Assembly (NCBI GenBank): GCA_025774845.1
Contig: JALGZP010000026.1
Span: 1 to 34,001 of the forward strand
Reading direction: 5' to 3'
Length of the DNA: 34,001 nt
DNA from: a bacterium
GTDB lineage: Bacteria; Arandabacterota; Arandabacteria; Arandabacterales; Arandabacteraceae
The position numbers were made by a program, and so were the translations under genes. Numbering within the stretch: the stretch's first letter is position 1; the number at the start of each line of letters is the position of its first letter. The notes under the pieces were generated by a model. That model ran no database searches, was not told the DNA's origin, and saw only the letters and a list, made by a program, of their open reading frames with translations. Below are positions 15,586 to 23,610 of the stretch, one piece after another.

Positions 15586-17252
15586 TCGGTTGCCTCGATG
15601 GCGTCAACGAGCATCTGGAGGCCGTGTGCGGGATCAGTGCCCAGATTGACCCTGATCACCCACCGGTCGCTCTGAAGGAGTGCGTGATAATCACCCAGAG
15701 CCTGAGCAGCAAACAACTCGCAAAACGTGTAATCCGTCTCGGGCACTGCAATGTCTTTCAGTGGGCTGTCTATCAGTTGCAGAAACACACCGGTGTCGGG
15801 GCCGCCTTTGTGTAGCTGACCCGTAGAATGAAGAAAACGCGGGCCCAGGCCGAGCGTCGTAGCCAGATGCAGCCGGCTGCGCAAGTGACACCGGAGGTAT
15901 TGAAGCCCGCGCATGATTCCCGGATCGACTTTGAGATATGCCTGGAGGCCGATGTAGGCACCAGGTTTGACCTTGGTGCGGATCCAGGTCATTGTCTGTC
16001 TGCGATCCCAGCATGATTCGACGGGCACCGTCGTATCGCAACCCCTCTCTTTCCTCTTTCCGTCCGCCATCGCCTTGCGCGCAAACTCCTTGGACGCCTG
16101 GACATCCGGCTGACTGAAGGGATGGATACCAAGCACGGCCCCCGCGGCAGCCACAGCCATTTCCCAGCGGAATATCTCACTCGCAAGATCAAACTTGTCT
16201 CTGAGCATGAAACGGCAGACCGGATGACCGGCAGCCTCGAGATATGAGATCTCTTCTTCGATCTCCGGCTCGACCTCACCCTCGACTGCCATATGCACAA
16301 AGCAGCGATCGGGACTATAGATATCAGGAGCGCCGAGCGCTTCTCCGACTACCGGGACTATGCCTTGCCCGTCTTTGCCGGTACTCTCTGCTAAGAGTTG
16401 CTCGAGCCAGTCCGGGAAAGCCTTAAGCGTCGGTGTTGTAATGAAGGTCACTTTGTCCCTGCCGGCCAGCGCAAGCTCCCCGAGCACTGCTCCCAGCACG
16501 AGGCCCGGGTTTTCTTCTTCTGGAACCGTGGGTCCGCATGCTTCGGACATTGCTCGCGCCCGTCTGAGCAGGCTGGAAATATCCACGCCGATGAGCGCAG
16601 CCGGTAGAAGTCCAAACGCAGTGAAGGCCGAATAGCGACCGCCTACATCACTCTTAGCCAGGAATGTGCGACGGAACCCCTTCTCATGTGCGATCTTCTC
16701 GAGTTCACTTCCCGGATCGGTAATCGCAACGAAGTGCCGGCCCGGCTTTGAGGTTATCTCGCACACACTCTTGTAGAAGTACCTGAAAAGAGAGAGGGGC
16801 TCGATTGTTGTGCCCGACTTGCTGGCCACGATGAAGAGAGTCGCTTTAAGATCAACCAGCGATGCTGTGGCGGCAACCTGACCGGGGTGCGTGCTATCCC
16901 CGATGATAAGTTCGGGATAGCCGGGTGCGTTACCGAACGTGGCCATGAAGACCTCAGGTGCCAGGCTCGAGCCACCCATACCGAGGAGCACCACGTGCTT
17001 GATTCCGTCCGCCTTTACCTCATCTGCGAACGTATCAATGGCAGCGATCTCCGGCTCCATGGTCTTGGGCAAGGTCAGCCAACCCAGGCGGTCGGTGATC
17101 TCAGGGAGTGGGGCAGGGGACCATACCGTGAAATCCTTCTCCCAGATTCGCTGCCCCAAGTGCTCGCGGCGCCAGGTTATCAGTCTCTGCTGTACCCTGT
17201 CCTCAAACTTGCCGAGGCTGAATGATTGAATACTTGTGTTTTTCGATGACAT
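15582..17252 (-). CDS. pgi: Glucose-6-phosphate isomerase
   Basis: Glycolytic enzyme interconverting glucose-6-phosphate and fructose-6-phosphate; 556 residues from ATG 17252, which has GGAG nine bases upstream. The longer frame to 17285 adds 11 residues with no ribosome site. Sugar-phosphate binding motifs are GMGGSS (91-96) and SKSGTT (144-149); the late GQLHKGGPDTGVF block carries the conserved His/Lys region. The sequence around the first motif (LLGMGGSSLAPEVF, then FGNAPGYPELIIGDSTHPGQV) is of the type found in the isomerase half of transaldolase/PGI fusions; here it stands alone without the transaldolase half. First gene of a three-gene unit with the two sulfatase-like lipoproteins, joined to the first by a 4-base overlap. 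No functional reason for that linkage is evident. Confidence 0.93.
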   Translation of the reverse strand: MSSKNTSIQSFSLGKFEDRVQQRLITWRREHLGQRIWEKDFTVWSPAPLPEITDRLGWLTLPKTMEPEIAAIDTFADEVKADGIKHVVLLGMGGSSLAPEVFMATFGNAPGYPELIIGDSTHPGQVAATASLVDLKATLFIVASKSGTTIEPLSLFRYFYKSVCEITSKPGRHFVAITDPGSELEKIAHEKGFRRTFLAKSDVGGRYSAFTAFGLLPAALIGVDISSLLRRARAMSEACGPTVPEEENPGLVLGAVLGELALAGRDKVTFITTPTLKAFPDWLEQLLAESTGKDGQGIVPVVGEALGAPDIYSPDRCFVHMAVEGEVEPEIEEEISYLEAAGHPVCRFMLRDKFDLASEIFRWEMAVAAAGAVLGIHPFSQPDVQASKEFARKAMADGKRKERGCDTTVPVESCWDRRQTMTWIRTKVKPGAYIGLQAYLKVDPGIMRGLQYLRCHLRSRLHLATTLGLGPRFLHSTGQLHKGGPDTGVFLQLIDSPLKDIAVPETDYTFCELFAAQALGDYHALLQSDRWVIRVNLGTDPAHGLQMLVDAIEATE

Positions 17253-17388
17253 GACTGGATGCTCCAGGCACTGACGGTAACACAATCGACCGCATGATTA
17301 CAATACCCGGGGAGTGTAAGCTTCGATCAAATTCCGGCTGCGACGGGTAGGACTCTGGACTCGCGCGGACCGGGGTGTACTTAAGGGG

Positions 17389-17417
17389 TTGACCCTCCCC
17401 GCGCCATTGATAAGAAT
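17389..17417 (+). promoter_or_regulatory. Possible promoter for the large lipoprotein gene
   Basis: TTGACC (17389-17394), 17 bases, AAGAAT (17412-17417). The -10 is poor (4 of 6). The leader would be about 15 bases, just enough for the GAGGT ribosome site. Confidence 0.3.
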
Positions 17418-17437
17418 CAGTTACAGAGGTACCGGCG

Positions 17438-19588
17438 ATGACGCCCCATAGACGGTATATGACAATAGGTTTGATCCTTTGCCTGTGCATCATCCTCCTC
17501 TCCGCATGCAGCGAGAGAGGGACGGGTTCCAGGGACGTCAATATGCCTCCCGAGACGTTCATAACGTCGGGACCGGCGGAGGACACACCTACACATTTCA
17601 GGGTGAGCGTATTCTGGTATGGAACCGACCATGACGGTTATGTAGACCACTTCCTGGTTACGACGATCAAGGATGCAAGTCGGGTGGATTTCCCTCCCGG
17701 TTTGGATTGGGACTCGCTGGAGGCCTGGGGCAGTACCACAGCGCGGGAAAGCACATTCACGCTTCTTGCCGATTCCTGCTGCGTGGGCTCAGGTGCTTCG
17801 ATATCCGCGGTTTCGCCCTGGGGGATTCTGGTAAGAGCAGTGGATAACGAGGGAGGGGTATCAGAGGAACCTGCGACTGTCTTTTTTCAGGCAAGTAACG
17901 TCATTCCTCGTGTAAGAATCGTCACTCCCGTAAAACTCCCCACAGGGTTTCGAACCGTTCCCCCTCATCCCTTCGTAGCCTGGGAGGGGATGGATCCCGA
18001 CGGTGATGACAGCAATCTGCAGTATAAGTACATAGTCCTCCCCGAAGCTGACCTCAGTCCGGTATACCCCAGACTGCCCCCCCTTGACAGAGTGAAAACC
18101 GACGGGCCGGCTGGAAGTCATGCCGTCGCCCCGGTCGGATACTGGAGCGAATGGGTACCGGCGGACTGTACCTATGTGTGGGACCTTGACCTTACCGCCT
18201 ACAGGGCGACCGAGGAACCAATCATGATCTACGTAACCGTGAAGGACGAAGCCGACGCATACCTTCCCGAGCATCTGTTTGGATCGTATAACGGTCACAG
18301 GAACTGGATACGGCTTATAGTAGTGAGCACGGGCGCCGGAGTCACGTGTGTCATCGATGGGGACTACCTGGGCACACGCATGAGTAATAACCCGGGAGAG
18401 AATCAAACCCGGTTCACGAGTATCTTCGATGGTACTGAGATCTCCTTCGGGTTCTGGGGCAAGGAGAACAAGTGGCGGGGTGAAGTCGTAGATGCGTATA
18501 AGTACTACTGGGACGATCCGGATTCTCCATCTTCCGCCTGGAATTACTGGACGAGCACCGAACCGATAAGAGAGTTGGGGGAGACACCCGAGTGGCTGGT
18601 GGACTTTCCCATAGACGGGGGTACCTTTGTTCCAACCCTGGGTCAGCATGCCCTGGTGGTCAGGCTTAGGGATCGAAACAGCATTGAGACTGAATGTGAG
18701 TTCAGGGTTGAAGTTCTCCCGGGTCCGGAATCTGTGCCGGAGCAGAGCATACTGCTGGTAGATGACAATGAAGCCCACTGGCCGGACAGGCGTTGGAGGG
18801 ATTTCAGTGAGACACAGGACGCACTCTGGGCTGATATTCTTGATGGGTACACCTGGGAAGAGTTCGACACCGGACCCAACTACAACGACGCAGTGCCCGT
18901 CAGATCGATCGGGAATGCGACAACGGTGATCTGGCTCGTGGACCAGGATGACACAACCATACCATCCACAGAACTCCTCAGGTGTTGTACCCAACTGGGC
19001 AACTACCTGCTTTCCTACGTCAGGGTGGGCGGCAATCTCATCATTGTAGGCAAGAACCCGGTCTACGCGTGCGGGTACTGGCCTGGTGGCACCCCCGACC
19101 CCGGCTTGAGAGGCTGGCGAAGCAGCTGGAGTTTCGATCCGGCTTCCGCAGCGGCACCCGGGGATACCACCAATTTCATGTGGGAGATCTTCGGGATCAA
19201 GGACATGCGGATCTCAAGTGGTATGACTGTCCCCTTCACAGCGGTCTGGCCGTGCCCGGAGTGTCACGAGGCGTTTGACGATACGATCGAGCTCGGTCCC
19301 CAGGCGAGCCACATCTACGGTGTACTCGAAAGCGCCAGTTATATCACGGCACTCAGGGAAGACATTGATGTACGACCGCTGATGAGTACCGCATTCAGGG
19401 ACGCCTCCGGTGAGTGGATCGATTCACACCGGGGTAAGAACCCCAATTACATTGCTGTCTACGTGCCGGGTAACGACAAACGCGGACACGCGGCCTTTAT
19501 CGGATTCCCCGAGGTCTGGTTCGACCATGCCAAGATCAAGACCATGATAAGGACGCTGCTGGACGAGTTCCAAGAACAGACGGGTTAG
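17438..19588 (+). CDS. Large surface lipoprotein of unknown function
   Basis: A 716-residue lipoprotein with signal LCIILLSAC and lipid-bearing Cys24. The start has GAGGT seven bases upstream. I do not recognise a named family. Residues about 35-150 and 155-300 look like two Ig/fibronectin-type beta domains (PPETFITSGP, then VRIVTPVKLP and WEGMDPDGDD entries, as in proteins that describe clauses of a multi-domain surface protein). From about 438 a different, alpha/beta region starts with ILLVDDNEAHWP. It runs through VIWLVDQDD and YVRVGGNLIIVGKNPVYACGYW, a pattern resembling class I glutamine-amidotransferase-like folds, though no Cys-His-Glu triad is clear. It ends at 19588, 10 bases from the stop of the convergent kinase gene. 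Function unknown. Confidence 0.7.
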   Translation: MTPHRRYMTIGLILCLCIILLSACSERGTGSRDVNMPPETFITSGPAEDTPTHFRVSVFWYGTDHDGYVDHFLVTTIKDASRVDFPPGLDWDSLEAWGSTTARESTFTLLADSCCVGSGASISAVSPWGILVRAVDNEGGVSEEPATVFFQASNVIPRVRIVTPVKLPTGFRTVPPHPFVAWEGMDPDGDDSNLQYKYIVLPEADLSPVYPRLPPLDRVKTDGPAGSHAVAPVGYWSEWVPADCTYVWDLDLTAYRATEEPIMIYVTVKDEADAYLPEHLFGSYNGHRNWIRLIVVSTGAGVTCVIDGDYLGTRMSNNPGENQTRFTSIFDGTEISFGFWGKENKWRGEVVDAYKYYWDDPDSPSSAWNYWTSTEPIRELGETPEWLVDFPIDGGTFVPTLGQHALVVRLRDRNSIETECEFRVEVLPGPESVPEQSILLVDDNEAHWPDRRWRDFSETQDALWADILDGYTWEEFDTGPNYNDAVPVRSIGNATTVIWLVDQDDTTIPSTELLRCCTQLGNYLLSYVRVGGNLIIVGKNPVYACGYWPGGTPDPGLRGWRSSWSFDPASAAAPGDTTNFMWEIFGIKDMRISSGMTVPFTAVWPCPECHEAFDDTIELGPQASHIYGVLESASYITALREDIDVRPLMSTAFRDASGEWIDSHRGKNPNYIAVYVPGNDKRGHAAFIGFPEVWFDHAKIKTMIRTLLDEFQEQTG

Positions 19589-19598
19589 GAACAAGACG

Positions 19599-21863
19599 TC
19601 ACCGTGTTACATCATATTTCGCCAGTATCGCCTCGAAACGCGGATCGTCTCGTAGTGGTTGAAGGTATGGATCAACATCCTTGACCCAGTCGATGATGTT
19701 CATGAAACCACGCTGGAGGGCACTCTCCAAGAATGCCAGCGCCTCGTCCGGTTTACCAAGGAAAGCATAGATGCTCCCACAATTATAAAGCGCAACACCA
19801 TCAGTCGGATCCAGGTCCGCCACCCTCTTTGCGGCATCAATGGCCGCATCATTCTGCCTGAGTCCCGCGTGGCTGAGGCCTATACGGGCCAGCGCGATCG
19901 TGTCTGTCGGGTTGATCTCCAGCCTGCGGGTAGCGATCTCGATTACCTTGAGAGCTGCCTCCTGGGCGGCCTTGAGGTCCCCACGCCTTCGATAGACCAT
20001 GTCAAGAAAATGCCATGGCTCTTCGCTGTATGGCTTTATAGCCAGGCACATCTTGAAACACCTAAGCGCCGCGTCGGAATCTCCGACAATCTCTGAGGCT
20101 ATTCCTGAGAAGTGATAAGCCGAATAGAAATCACTCTTGAGACTGATCACCTTTTCAAAATGCTGCTTGGCTTCCTTGAATCCTTTCTGCATGTAGTGGA
20201 CCAGACCGATGCCGAACTGCGCTTCAATTGAATCGGGATCAAGGCTGAGCGCCTTCTCATTCATTTCCCTCATCTTCTCTAGCCATATGCGGTCCCCACC
20301 GAAGAAAACGTAATTGTATGTGTATGCCTCGGCCATACCCAGGTAAGCCATTGAAAACACGGGATCGATTGACAGGGCATGCTCAAACATCTGGATTGCT
20401 GCGATGTTGTTCTTGTATCCCCTTCGCAGCAGAAACTCGGTACCCCGCATATAGAAATCGTAGGCACGCAGGTCATCGGTCGGTTTCTTTGACAGTGACT
20501 CCTTTTCCGACTCTGTGAGCGAGACCCTCAGAGCCTGTGCGATCTTCTCGGATACATCCATTTGAATCTCGAAGATGTCTTCCACCAGCCGGTCATAACG
20601 ATCCGCCCACACCTGGAAGCCGCTTTTCACATCGATCAATTGAGCCGTGATTCGGATCTTGCCGCCGACTTTGCGAACACTTCCTTCCAGGATGTATTGC
20701 ACCCCGAGTGTCTGACCGACCTGCCGGGAATTCACCTCTTTGTCACGGAACGGAAGTACGTCAGAGCGGGGTATTACCCTCAATCTCTGGATCTTGGAGA
20801 GATCTATTATCAGGTCTTCGGTCATCCCGGCACAGAAGTATTCATTCTCTTTCTCAGAACTCATGTTTTCGAAATAGACGACAGCAATAGACTTCTTGTC
20901 CTTCTCTATGGCTCTCTCTGGGGACTTGGCCTTCGCTCGCTCGATTAGCTCCTTTGCACTGGCGATACGGTTGGCCTTGTCTTTCTGCAAGAGGTCAGAG
21001 ATCAGGGTGAGGACATAACCCGGAACGTCAGACCTGAAATGCTGAATCGCCATGGGTTCTTCATTCAATATACTGTAGATCACGGCCGCCTCGTTTTCGC
21101 CCTTGAACGGCAGCTCCCCGGTCAGCATCTCATAGAGCATCACGCCGAGCGACCAGAGATCGGTCCGACCATCCACCTCCTCGCCGCGTGCCTGCTCCGG
21201 TGACATGAAGGCGAAAGTGCCTACCGTGGTCCCCGTCCGGGTCACCCGCACCTGTCCGGCAAGTTTGGCGAGCCCGAAATCTACGATCTTGACCCGGCCG
21301 CGCTCGGTCAGCATGATGTTTCCGGGCTTTATATCGCGGTGGACTATCTCCTGATCGTGTGCTTCCTTTAACCCCTCTGCAACCTGCCGGGTTATGCTCA
21401 TCGCCTCCTGGACATCCAGTGGCCCGGAGCCAAGTTTGTTCTTAAGACTCTCTCCAGGGACATATGCCATTGCAATATAGGCCTGTCCCTCGAATTCATC
21501 CACCTCATAGACAGTGCATATATTGGAGTGATCCAGGGTGGCGGCGGCCCTGGCCTCCTGTGTGAACCTTTCTTTGGCCTCTGAGTCGAGTGCAATCTCA
21601 GGGGTAAGAAATTTAAGGGCGACCAAGCGTCTTAGCTTGGTGTCCCTGGCTTTGTAGACCTCTCCCATACCGCCCTTTCCCAGTTTCTCGATGATCTCGT
21701 ACCTGCCCGCAATATCAGAATCAACAGATGTCTCTTCTGTGGAGGGACCTTTGGTCTCTGTGAGGTGGGTATCCTGCGACGACGGGAGCTGTGTCCCGCA
21801 TTCCCTGCAGTACTTCGAATCGGACGTATTGTCACATCCGCATTTGGAGCACTTGATCGTCAT
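19599..21863 (-). CDS. Soluble Ser/Thr protein kinase with zinc ribbon, TolB-like domain and TPR repeats
   Basis: A 754-residue Hanks-type kinase with extra domains. Zinc ribbon: Cys5, Cys8, Cys19, Cys22. Kinase about 54-315: P-loop GKGGMGEVY (62-70), Lys84, HRD (175-177), DFG (195-197), APE-equivalent SPEQ. All catalytic residues are present, so it should be active. Residues about 325-455 form the TolB/adenylate-cyclase-associated type of domain: KSIAVVYFENMS, then LGVQYILEGSVRKVGGKIRITAQLIDV. About seven TPR-like units fill 475-745. No transmembrane segment separates kinase and C-terminal region, unlike the second kinase in this window, so it is probably cytoplasmic. AAGGAG lies 2 bases before the ATG, rather close, but the ribbon cysteines begin at once and support this start. 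Partners unknown. Confidence 0.9.
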   Translation of the reverse strand: MTIKCSKCGCDNTSDSKYCRECGTQLPSSQDTHLTETKGPSTEETSVDSDIAGRYEIIEKLGKGGMGEVYKARDTKLRRLVALKFLTPEIALDSEAKERFTQEARAAATLDHSNICTVYEVDEFEGQAYIAMAYVPGESLKNKLGSGPLDVQEAMSITRQVAEGLKEAHDQEIVHRDIKPGNIMLTERGRVKIVDFGLAKLAGQVRVTRTGTTVGTFAFMSPEQARGEEVDGRTDLWSLGVMLYEMLTGELPFKGENEAAVIYSILNEEPMAIQHFRSDVPGYVLTLISDLLQKDKANRIASAKELIERAKAKSPERAIEKDKKSIAVVYFENMSSEKENEYFCAGMTEDLIIDLSKIQRLRVIPRSDVLPFRDKEVNSRQVGQTLGVQYILEGSVRKVGGKIRITAQLIDVKSGFQVWADRYDRLVEDIFEIQMDVSEKIAQALRVSLTESEKESLSKKPTDDLRAYDFYMRGTEFLLRRGYKNNIAAIQMFEHALSIDPVFSMAYLGMAEAYTYNYVFFGGDRIWLEKMREMNEKALSLDPDSIEAQFGIGLVHYMQKGFKEAKQHFEKVISLKSDFYSAYHFSGIASEIVGDSDAALRCFKMCLAIKPYSEEPWHFLDMVYRRRGDLKAAQEAALKVIEIATRRLEINPTDTIALARIGLSHAGLRQNDAAIDAAKRVADLDPTDGVALYNCGSIYAFLGKPDEALAFLESALQRGFMNIIDWVKDVDPYLQPLRDDPRFEAILAKYDVTR

Positions 21864-21889
21864 CTCTCCTTACTACTCTGCCTGCTGAA

Positions 21890-21918
21890 AGAATATCAGC
21901 AAACGCTGCAGGCGTCAA
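21890..21918 (-). promoter_or_regulatory. Extended -10 promoter for the zinc-ribbon kinase
   Basis: Minus strand: TTGACG (21913-21918), 17 bases, TATTCT (21890-21895) preceded by TGA (extended -10). The leader would be about 20 bases. It lies in the 82-base gap after the reductase gene, so the kinase can be transcribed alone. Confidence 0.55.
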
Positions 21919-21945
21919 CACAGGAGAAGATTGTAGACAGTTGCT

Positions 21946-22521
21946 CTAGGCGGAGCCCCCGGTGATGGCACGGGCAAGCACACAGGCTTCCTGTTTGGCG
22001 GTGTCCCCGGGTGGATTGTCCGGGGTGCACCCGGGAATGACAAGTGCGCCGACGGTGTTGCCTCTTAGGAAAGCACTCATACGCTTGAAGGTCTCAATCA
22101 AGAGCTCTGCATTTCCTTCAATGGGACCGCCACAGGTTGACACAAGAGCGAGGGGCTTCCCTTCAACTGAAGACGTATGCTCAGGCGTGCCATAACCGCT
22201 TACCTGGCTCAGCATCCGGTCCAGCAGGGGCTTGATTTGTCCCGTGAAACTCCAGCAGTAAAGTGGTGAAGCCACCACAGCGGCATCTGCAGTACTCATC
22301 TTGTCGAGAATCGCATTGGCGTCATCCCGCTGGGCGCAGACGAAACCGGCCCCCGGGGCCTGGCATGCATAGCACGCCACACAGCCACCGATCTTCTTCC
22401 CGACGACGCTGACATGATCGACCTCATGACCCAGTTTGCGGAGCTCCTCCTCAAGCCAGCTAAGCACCGTGGCTGTATTGCCACCTTCTCTCGGACTTCC
22501 CATGATGGTGAGTACCTTCAT
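21946..22521 (-). CDS. Flavodoxin-fold NAD(P)H-dependent FMN reductase / iron-sulfur flavoprotein-like
   Basis: A 191-residue flavoprotein. The N-terminus MKVLTIMGSPREGGNTATVL is the FMN phosphate-binding loop of the NADPH-dependent FMN reductase family, and ASPLYCWSFTGQIKPLLDR is the second typical block (substrate/flavin face). Cysteines at 47, 50, 53 and 62 (C-x2-C-x2-C-x8-C) resemble the compact cluster motif of iron-sulfur flavoproteins, whose last spacing is usually 4-7, so an Fe-S cluster is possible but not sure. The start has AAAGGAGG five bases upstream. Cytoplasmic; electron acceptor unknown. It lies downstream of the membrane HExxH gene on the same strand but has its own promoter. 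Confidence 0.88.
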   Translation of the reverse strand: MKVLTIMGSPREGGNTATVLSWLEEELRKLGHEVDHVSVVGKKIGGCVACYACQAPGAGFVCAQRDDANAILDKMSTADAAVVASPLYCWSFTGQIKPLLDRMLSQVSGYGTPEHTSSVEGKPLALVSTCGGPIEGNAELLIETFKRMSAFLRGNTVGALVIPGCTPDNPPGDTAKQEACVLARAITGGSA

Positions 22522-22546
22522 TGTAGCCTCCTTTGCTAGTTAATCT

Positions 22547-22575
22547 ACGATAAGCTAGGAGCGCGGTAATATCAA
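22547..22575 (-). promoter_or_regulatory. Sigma70-like promoter for the flavoprotein gene
   Basis: Minus strand: TTGATA (22570-22575), 17 bases, TATCGT (22547-22552). The start would be near 22540, about 20 bases before the ATG. Confidence 0.5.
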
Positions 22576-22605
22576 GCGACTGCCGGAGTGGAGAGCCGTC
22601 CAGGG

Positions 22606-23265
22606 TTACGTGGATGGACCCGAGATCAGGTTCTGGATGTAGCCGCCCACGAAGACGATCGTCGCGCCGATCTGAATTACACCTCTCAAGAGGAATCTTG
22701 CCCCGCCGCCGAAGCCACCGATCACAAATGCCAGCAGAAAGCCGAAGCTCACGATGCCTGCAAAGAGGCAGAACACGAAGGAAAAGAGCGGTCCGTGTTT
22801 CCTTATGTCGGATTCCCTCGGCTTGAACTCGGCGATATTCGAGATGATGTGGTAGCCGGTCAGAAAACCCAGGAGGGGGAAGAACACTCCATGCGCCGAT
22901 GGCTTAAGAAGCGGGTAGAGCGCGAGAAGGATGTAGGAAAACGTCGGGAAGAAGTAGGGGGCAAGTCCATCTATGAAGTTGCCCTTGTCGCAGGCGACGT
23001 GGCCACGCCGCTCGGATGCATAGAAGCTCGAGGGTTTCTGAAACATCAGGAGACTGAAAATCAGATGTGTGAGCTCGTGTTCGAAGACGCCGAAGAAGTT
23101 GAGGCGCCGTGCCAGAACCAGCCATATCACGGCACCTACCACAAATCCGATGAATGCCGCCTTGAACTGGGGAATTTCGAATAGACCGGTCTGGAACGTG
23201 AAGATGATCGTGAGTCCATAGGCGATGGATCCTATGACCGAGATGATGCCGAGGACTGTTTTCAG
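22606..23265 (-). CDS. Membrane protein with HExxH motif, M50-peptidase-like (probable CTG start)
   Basis: Polytopic membrane protein, 219 residues from the proposed CTG start, with about five to six hydrophobic segments. FEHELTH places HExxH at residues 63-67 at the start of a membrane helix. A later LAPYFFP-type block and GYHIISNIAEFKPRESDI resemble the second half of M50-like membrane metallopeptidases found in Bacteroidota, so intramembrane proteolysis is possible; not proven. Start: the open frame extends to GTG 23451, but that would cross the promoters of both divergent genes and encode a polar, low-complexity stretch. CTG 23265 has GGAGGG six bases upstream and starts directly with KTVLGIISVIGS, the first helix. 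No ATG, GTG or TTG is better placed in frame. Confidence 0.7.
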   Translation of the reverse strand: MKTVLGIISVIGSIAYGLTIIFTFQTGLFEIPQFKAAFIGFVVGAVIWLVLARRLNFFGVFEHELTHLIFSLLMFQKPSSFYASERRGHVACDKGNFIDGLAPYFFPTFSYILLALYPLLKPSAHGVFFPLLGFLTGYHIISNIAEFKPRESDIRKHGPLFSFVFCLFAGIVSFGFLLAFVIGGFGGGARFLLRGVIQIGATIVFVGGYIQNLISGPST

Positions 23266-23310
23266 GGCTGTCCCTCCACGGTTGCCAGTTGACTCTCCGA
23301 TTTTCGCCAG

Positions 23311-23319
23311 ATCATAGCA
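23311..23319 (-). promoter_or_regulatory. Extended -10 element for the HExxH membrane gene
   Basis: Minus strand TGC followed by TATGAT (23311-23316), a 5-of-6 -10 with the TGn extension. No good -35 is visible. The start would be near 23304, giving a 39-base leader to the CTG codon and ruling out translation from the longer upstream frame. Confidence 0.4.
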
Positions 23320-23369
23320 GGAATGGTGTGAAAATCCAGACGATAGTTGCCGGGCAGCCCGATTATTGC

Positions 23370-23397
23370 TTGACTGAGGGGTTTCCTGTGGTATAAT
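23370..23397 (+). promoter_or_regulatory. Strong extended -10 promoter for the GEVED surface protein
   Basis: TTGACT (23370-23375), 16-base spacer, TGG and a perfect TATAAT (23392-23397). It is the best promoter in the window. The start would be near 23404, about 205 bases before the ATG. Confidence 0.8.
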
Positions 23398-23432
23398 CTC
23401 TCCGGAGTTAGAGCAAGACGCGGTCCAAACCG

Positions 23433-23456
23433 ACCTGGGGAGGAGCACCACCAGGT
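23433..23456 (+). promoter_or_regulatory. Hairpin in the long leader, SD-like loop
   Basis: ACCTGG (23433-23438) pairs with CCAGGT (23451-23456) around a 12-base loop that carries GGAGGAG. It starts about 30 bases into the predicted transcript. The SD-like loop is not followed by a start codon at a usable distance. It may stabilise the mRNA or be regulatory; unproven. Confidence 0.35.
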
Positions 23457-23610
23457 TAGATCATAAATCCTCGGTGCCCTTGCGGGCCGGTGAGTTCGCA
23501 ACTGCTCTCATTTGACTCCATGGATTGAAGTCCCGCTTCCGGTTGGTCCCGGAGCTAGGCTCGCTCAGGCCGGATGCGGTATTGTCGTTGGGCGCAGGAA
23601 GGGGGAGAGA

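Larger units (their letters stand above)
23266..23610. other. Divergent intergenic region with long leader
   Basis: About 345 bases between the HExxH membrane gene and the GEVED surface gene. It contains a minus-strand extended -10, a strong plus-strand promoter and a roughly 205-base plus-strand leader with one clear hairpin, each listed separately. No short gene with a ribosome site is evident. Confidence 0.6.

Noticed and set aside
17861-18994. Minus-strand open frame of 377 codons
   Set aside because: Lies wholly inside the large lipoprotein gene on the other strand, has no recognisable domain, and the plus-strand frame has signal peptide and ribosome site.
22588-23184. Plus-strand open frame of 198 codons, highly charged
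   Set aside because: Antisense to the HExxH membrane gene; the charged composition is what the complement of membrane-helix codons gives.
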